Part shown: positions 59,832-64,000 of the stretch, piece after piece | Numbering within the stretch: position 1 is the stretch's first letter | Layout: every line of letters begins with the position of its first letter | Assembly: GCA_963765295.1 (NCBI GenBank) | Contig: CAVXVO010000005.1 | Coordinates: 62,001 to 126,000, forward strand | DNA length: 64,000 bases | Direction: 5' to 3' | From: PALSA-612 sp963765295 | GTDB lineage: Bacteria; Actinomycetota; Thermoleophilia; Gaiellales; Gaiellaceae | Position numbers and translations under genes: made by a program | Notes under the pieces: generated by a model | Database searches by the model: none | Told to the model about the DNA's origin: nothing | The model's input: the letters and a program-made list of their open reading frames with translations, nothing else

Positions 59832-60452
59832 GTGCACGTGAGCAGATCACGGGTGATGCTGCTTGTCGCCGTCGCGGGGCTGGCAGGAGCACTCTCATTG
59901 GGCGCAGTACTGGCGCCGCAACGGGCGGAGGCGACACCGTCGATCGTCAAGCATGCAAGCGTCGCCAAGAAGAAGGCGAGCAAGGCCCGGCAGGTCATGG
60001 TCGTGGCCCAACTTCGCGAGACCCTCTCCGGCATCCACTCGGCCAGGGACGAGGCGTGGAGGTGGCAGGACGTCATGTCGGCCCAGAGGTCGCGCTACGC
60101 CGCCTCGGCCGAGCACTCGTCGAGCGTCGCCTATCGTCGAATGGTCCTCCGGCTCTGGAATTCGCGGGCGCAACAGTCGCAGCACGCGGCCCAGAATCCG
60201 CCACGGCTCAAGGACTGGATGTGCATCCACCACTACGAGGGCGCCTGGAACGACCCGAACGCCCCTTACTACGGCGGGCTGCAGATGGACATGTCCTTCA
60301 TGCAGGCCTACGGAGCGGCCCTGCTCCGGAGCAAGGGCACAGCCGACCACTGGACGCCGCTCGAGCAGATCTGGGTCGCCGAGCGCGCGTACGAGTCGGG
60401 GCGTGGGTTCTACCCGTGGCCGAACACGGCCAGGTGGTGTGGGCTGATCTAG
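59832..60452 (+). CDS. Secreted transglycosylase/Rpf-like protein
   Basis: 206 residues: signal peptide (about 1-35), a helical linker rich in Ala/Lys, then a lysozyme-fold C-terminus. That C-terminus carries WMCIHHYEGAWNDPNAPYYGGLQMDMSFM (catalytic Glu in HYEG) and PWPNTARWCGLI. Such resuscitation-factor-like proteins cut peptidoglycan. GAGGAGG lies 5 bases before GTG 59832. Confidence 0.82.
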   Translation: MHVSRSRVMLLVAVAGLAGALSLGAVLAPQRAEATPSIVKHASVAKKKASKARQVMVVAQLRETLSGIHSARDEAWRWQDVMSAQRSRYAASAEHSSSVAYRRMVLRLWNSRAQQSQHAAQNPPRLKDWMCIHHYEGAWNDPNAPYYGGLQMDMSFMQAYGAALLRSKGTADHWTPLEQIWVAERAYESGRGFYPWPNTARWCGLI

Positions 60453-60479
60453 CTGCGCGGGGCCTGGCTGCGACGGGGG

Positions 60480-60932
60480 CTAGTGCCCGACGACCTGGAC
60501 GATCCAGCGGCGGTCGCGCTCGCGGTCGAGCTCGATGAAGAGCACGCGCTGCCACTCGCCGAGCTGCAGCTCGCCGTTCCGGATCGGCACCGACTCGCCG
60601 GCGCCGCCCAGCAGCATCGCCATGCAGTGCGAGTGGCCGTTCCCCTTGTCCATGTCCTCGGGGCAGATGTTCTCGGTGCGGCGGTCCCAGTCGTCGTGGG
60701 CGTAGTAGCTGTCCGGAGGACAGAGCCGGCGCAGGAGCTCGCTGAAGTCCTCGAGGAACCCCTGCTCGAACTCGTTCACGCGGACGCAGCAGGTCGTGTG
60801 CGGCGAGTAGATGCAGACGATGCCGTCCTGGACGGCGCTCTCCCTGACCACCTCGACGACGTCGTCGGTGATGTCCCGAACTGCGAGCCAGCCCACCGTC
60901 CGCAGATGCGTCTCGCGCTGAAAGACCTTCAC
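60480..60932 (-). CDS. YjbQ/UPF0047-family protein
   Basis: 150 residues: DGIVCIYSPHTTCCVRVNEFEQGFLEDF, NGHSHCMAMLLGGAGESVPIRNGELQLGEWQRVLFIELD. Conserved SPHTT and HSH blocks define the family, reported to have thiamine-phosphate-synthase-like activity in some members. A promiscuous or unknown cellular role is likely. Confidence 0.9.
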   Translation of the reverse strand: MKVFQRETHLRTVGWLAVRDITDDVVEVVRESAVQDGIVCIYSPHTTCCVRVNEFEQGFLEDFSELLRRLCPPDSYYAHDDWDRRTENICPEDMDKGNGHSHCMAMLLGGAGESVPIRNGELQLGEWQRVLFIELDRERDRRWIVQVVGH

Positions 60933-61105
60933 TCGACTCCTCCTCGTCGCTTTCGACCGACATTGTGACGGCTCGAGGCGCCCTTGTCACGTGCGCGCTA
61001 GCCTCCGCCCGCTTGCAAGCCTCCGGCCGCGTTGCCCTGGGGCGCCGGGGTTTGTGAGCCGCGTCCGCCGTGTCGGTCGCGGCGGCGATAGCCTCTGCCC
61101 GTCCG

Positions 61106-61179
61106 GGCCTGTAGCTCAGCTGGTCAGAGCAGCGGACTCATAATCCGCCGGTCCTAGGTTCGAGTCCTAGCGGGCCCTC
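61106..61179 (+). tRNA. tRNA with CAT anticodon (elongator Met or lysidine-type Ile)
   Basis: Cloverleaf: acceptor GGGCCTG with CGGGCCC, D-arm TAGCTCAGCTGGTCAGAGCA, anticodon stem GCGGA/TCCGC with loop CTCATAA, and T-loop TTCGAGT. Whether it decodes Met or (after lysidine modification) Ile cannot be decided by eye. CCA is not encoded. Confidence 0.93.
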
Positions 61180-61183
61180 ACTG

Positions 61184-61217
61184 GGAAGCCCTGCAAACGC
61201 GGGGCTTCCCGTTTTCG
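61184..61217 (+). terminator. Rho-independent terminator after the tRNA
   Basis: GGGAAGCCC (61184-61192) pairs with GGGCTTCCC (61203-61211), followed by GTTTTC. A strong GC stem 5 bases after the tRNA end. Confidence 0.85.
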
Positions 61218-61240
61218 CCCGCATTCGTGGGCTTGTCAGG

Positions 61241-61264
61241 GGGCAACAGACGGGGCAACAGACC
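61241..61264. repeat. Tandem 12-bp direct repeat
   Basis: GGGGCAACAGAC occurs twice without a gap (61241-61252, 61253-61264), 60 bases downstream of the tRNA. It could be an integrase arm site left from an element that used this tRNA. Confidence 0.5.
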
Positions 61265-61443
61265 AAGCCGGGTGTGTTAAACGCTGAGAGCTCGGCTCGG
61301 CTCTATCCGACCGCGAGAATCGGCGTCATACGGAGAACGAGCAGTAACGAGCACATGACTTGCGCACTACTCGTGGAGTGCCCGTATCAATCTTCGCGGT
61401 TAGCGCGATCCGCGCGAGGCGGCGTCATGGTTACACGCGTTCT

Positions 61444-62175
61444 CTAAAGGCATTGGTTGAGGCCGTGTTGCTCGACGGTGTTGGTGTCGTCGTTGCCGGC
61501 TTGGTCGCGTGCGCGGACGACGAAGTACCAGTTGTTGTCGTTGGAGAGCATGGGCGTGGTGAAAGTGGTGGCGCCTGGAGCGCTTGTGTAGGTCGGTGAG
61601 GTGAAGTCCTCGCTGCCGGATGTGGTGGCCTGGTAGATGTCGTAGACGATCATGCTGGGTGGTGTGCCGTTGTCGGAGGCAGCCGCCCAGCTGAGTCCGT
61701 AGCGGCTGGAGCGGCCGGGGACGATGGGGCCGGGGATGCAGGTGACGGCTTGGGCGAGTCCGGCGAAGGCTGGTGGTGTTTGGTCGGATACGTGCACAGG
61801 CGTTGCAGCTGCTCGGCAGTTCGAAAGGCGCAGTTGGTGGTGGTCGTTGGTGCACGCGCGGAGCCGGTAGGAACCTGGGTGAACTGACCCTGGGATGCGA
61901 ACCGCGACTGAACTGGAAGTGCTTGCGTTGGCTTGCAGTCGGCCGATTCGGTGAGCTCCGATCCGCGCTCGGCCTAGGTAGTAGCCGACGGTTGACGGCG
62001 CCGACGCGACCGCGCCGACGTTTCGCACCGTCTCGTTGATCTGCAATCTCGCGCCCCGTTGCGAGGCGGCCAGCCGCGTAACGATGAGCTTTGGGCCGGC
62101 AGAAGCCGCGAGTGCGGCACCTCCGCCAAGCAACACGGCAACGGCAACCAGGGCGGTCGGTCGACGAGCGACCAT
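61444..62175 (-). CDS. Secreted CARDB/fibronectin-like protein
   Basis: 243 residues: signal peptide (about 1-24), a CARDB-like Ig domain (LIVTRLAASQRGARLQINETVRNVGAVASAPSTVGYYL ... GSVHPGSYRLRACTN), then a fibronectin-III-like domain (YGLSWAAASDNGTPPSMIVYDIYQATTSG ... NWYFVVRARDQAGN). Both are non-catalytic binding modules; a cell-surface or adhesion role is likely. Confidence 0.78.
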   Translation of the reverse strand: MVARRPTALVAVAVLLGGGAALAASAGPKLIVTRLAASQRGARLQINETVRNVGAVASAPSTVGYYLGRARIGAHRIGRLQANASTSSSVAVRIPGSVHPGSYRLRACTNDHHQLRLSNCRAAATPVHVSDQTPPAFAGLAQAVTCIPGPIVPGRSSRYGLSWAAASDNGTPPSMIVYDIYQATTSGSEDFTSPTYTSAPGATTFTTPMLSNDNNWYFVVRARDQAGNDDTNTVEQHGLNQCL

Positions 62176-62337
62176 GCCGGGGAGGTTAACGCCCTGATCT
62201 TGTTGCCTGCGAAAAAAGTTGGCAAAGAGCTCAGCTTGACCGGATGCCGTGTCGCCGCATCATCGACGTCGAGCGTCGGGTTTATGATCCCGGCAAGGGA
62301 CAGGCAGGTCACCGGTTCGGGACGAGAGGAGCGAGTT

Positions 62338-64000
62338 GTGGGAAAGTCATCTTGGCGTAGTGCGTGCTGTCGACAGAGTTCGCCGGCCGCACGTGGGGAG
62401 ACGGGGGCTACGAGCTCGAGCGGCGTGATTCGCGGCCGGGTTTGGATCCTCGGAGGACTGGCGGCGCTTGCCGCGTTCGCCGCGGTAGCCGGCGTCGGCA
62501 TCACGGCTCAGGCCGGCTCAGCAGCAAGTGCGCAAGCGGCTGGTTCGCCGCCGCCGCTGCCGGCATGCTCAACCCTGGATCAGTTGGGAATCCCGATGCA
62601 GATGAACATGCGCGCGTCGGCTGCGCTGGCGGCATGCGGGCGGGCGCCCGCGCCGGCGGCGGCGCCGGGGCAAGCACAGGCATCGACCTTCTCGCCCGTG
62701 TCTCCGGTGATCGGCCCCAATATCGATCTGATCACGGGCGGTGAGACGTATCCGAATGTGACCCAATCCGAGGATCAGGTCTTCGCGCACGGCTCGACGG
62801 TCGTTGTTGCCTACAACGACTCCCGCGATGCGCCGTCCAACTTTTCCGGGATCTCGGTGTCTTCGGACGGCGGAGCAAGCTTCTCGCGCCTTCTGCCATC
62901 GCCGTTCGCGACCGGGCACGGCACGAACTTCGGCGATCCGATCGTTGTCTACAACGCGAAGCTCGGCACGTGGTTCGCAGGCGACCTGGCTACGGGTTGC
63001 GGCGGCCAAGGGCTCGGCCTTTGGACATCGACGAACGCCACCACCTGGTCGACGGGTGCCTGTGCGCACACCGGCAGCGGCGACGATCGCGAGTCGATGG
63101 CCGTCGACAACAACCCGGCGAGCCCACACTACGGGCGCATGTACATCTCTTGGAACGACTTCAACGTCGGAACTGGCGCGCTGTATGTGACCCATTCCGA
63201 CGACGGCACGACCTGGTCGCCTGTGCAGCTTCAGTCGTCGTTCATTCGTGACGTGCAGATCCAGGTCGCCGCGGACGGAACCGTTCTCGTGGCGGCTATG
63301 GACGAGGGTGGCGGCGGCCTCAATCCGCGCACCAACTACATGTTCCGGTCGACTGACGGTGGTGTCACCTTCGGCTCTTCGATCGCGATGGGAGCGTCCT
63401 TCCTCGCGCCCGGAGACTTCATCAGCGGGTACTTCGCGGTGGTTAATCCGATCTGGCGCTTCGAGGGCTGGGGCGATCTCGCCACCGGATCGGGGAACGT
63501 GGTTGTCTACTCCTACACGACCGCCGGCACCGGTAGCGACCACGGCGACATCTACATCGTCCGTTCCACCGACAACGGCCTCACCTGGGGCGCACCCGTG
63601 AGGGTTGACGGCGCGGGGGTGGCGGAGCAATGGATGACATCGACCGCCGGTGGCGGGACGAACTTCCTCGTCGCCTGGTACGACCGCCGCAACACAACCG
63701 ACGGCGTCAACTACGAGCGATGGGGCGTCACATCTGCAGACGGTGGCCAGACCTGGTCGTCAGCACAGAAGATCAGCGACGTCCTCATCCCGCAACCGCA
63801 GCAGCCCGACCCGAACGTGCAACCCCTGTACGCCGGCGACTACATGCGCGACTACTTCGACGGCACGAAGTTCTATGACGCATGGACAGACGGCCGCAAA
63901 GTAGTCACCGTCAACCAGCAGGACGTCGAACTGGCCACGGTGAGCCCGGTCACGACTGGGACGATTACGGTCACCAAGCACCTGGTCTCGAACTCGCTCG
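62338..64000 (+). CDS. Secreted Asp-box (BNR) propeller protein, 3' partial
   Basis: At least 554 codons, open to the window edge. GTG 62338 follows GAGAGGAG. A hydrophobic signal/anchor lies near residues 40-62. Asp boxes recur: SSDGGASFS, HSDDGTTWSP, STDGGVTFG, STDNGLTWGAP and SADGGQTWSS. This is a sialidase-like six-bladed propeller of a kind often found on surface glycoside hydrolases. Catalytic Arg triads were not identified. It is the exported counterpart in fold of the cytoplasmic propeller at 28920-30000. Confidence 0.82.
   Translation, partial: MGKSSWRSACCRQSSPAARGETGATSSSGVIRGRVWILGGLAALAAFAAVAGVGITAQAGSAASAQAAGSPPPLPACSTLDQLGIPMQMNMRASAALAACGRAPAPAAAPGQAQASTFSPVSPVIGPNIDLITGGETYPNVTQSEDQVFAHGSTVVVAYNDSRDAPSNFSGISVSSDGGASFSRLLPSPFATGHGTNFGDPIVVYNAKLGTWFAGDLATGCGGQGLGLWTSTNATTWSTGACAHTGSGDDRESMAVDNNPASPHYGRMYISWNDFNVGTGALYVTHSDDGTTWSPVQLQSSFIRDVQIQVAADGTVLVAAMDEGGGGLNPRTNYMFRSTDGGVTFGSSIAMGASFLAPGDFISGYFAVVNPIWRFEGWGDLATGSGNVVVYSYTTAGTGSDHGDIYIVRSTDNGLTWGAPVRVDGAGVAEQWMTSTAGGGTNFLVAWYDRRNTTDGVNYERWGVTSADGGQTWSSAQKISDVLIPQPQQPDPNVQPLYAGDYMRDYFDGTKFYDAWTDGRKVVTVNQQDVELATVSPVTTGTITVTKHLVSNSL

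Noticed and set aside
1..64000. CRISPR arrays, rRNA operons, complete insertion sequences
   Set aside because: No regularly spaced repeats, rRNA cores or transposase genes with terminal inverted repeats were seen.

Overview
This is a high-GC stretch of a bacterial chromosome. The likely host is an actinobacterium, possibly of the Thermoleophilia (Solirubrobacterales or Gaiellales type). That placement is inferred from gene content: an LLM/F420-type oxidoreductase, a lysozyme-fold resuscitation-factor-like secreted protein, a Gram-positive-type LexA box, many GTG starts and dense GTGA/ATGA start-stop overlaps. No rRNA is present to confirm it.

Layout. 1-8.15 kb: end of a cell-surface polysaccharide locus (Wzz-like C-terminus, Wzy/O-antigen-ligase-like protein, Wzx flippase, beta-propeller, P-loop kinase, sulfotransferase, beta-helix protein, GT2). 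8.17-10.85 kb: the minus-strand operon cysC-sat-tauE/safE, which makes PAPS, the donor a sulfotransferase needs. 11.0-14.6 kb: accessory stretch with a LamG protein, a serine-recombinase fragment, a frameshifted tyrosine recombinase, an excisionase-like gene and an ORF without a start. 14.685-15.041 kb: ssrA (tmRNA). 15.5-25.3 kb: ECF sigma/MFS pair around a perfect palindrome, RidA, several cupins, an ArsR/SRPBCC pair, GNAT and an FAD monooxygenase. 25.3-36.9 kb: three DHA2-type exporters with MarR, MarR and TetR regulators, DinB under a LexA box, a BNR-propeller/MoaD pair, a second flippase and a hydrolase-LuxR fusion. 36.9-49.2 kb: housekeeping and redox genes, including an FAD reductase, a UBP zinc finger, acyltransferase/patatin, a MerR-controlled gene, a signal-peptidase homologue lacking its catalytic dyad, AKR, CBS and an OYE-type flavoprotein. 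49.3-60.9 kb: secreted glycoside hydrolase, csp-infA, a lipid-modification operon (plsC, cfa, DUF1365, flavoprotein) divergent from a desaturase, LLM oxidoreductase, Rieske oxygenase, transglycosylase-like protein and YjbQ. 61-64 kb: tRNA(CAT), a tandem 12-mer, and two secreted proteins, the last running off the window.

How the parts relate. The sulfotransferase and the PAPS operon next to a Wzx/Wzy locus suggest a sulfated surface glycan. Efflux pumps sit with their own regulators. The cfa operon and desaturase are probably one fatty-acid-modifying module. At least seven genes outside the recombinases are split by single-base indels, most of them a doubled base. This may be residual sequencing error, so affected genes are annotated across the frameshift and marked. 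Two short but important genes have no ATG/GTG/TTG start: infA (ATC) and the UBP zinc finger (CTG).
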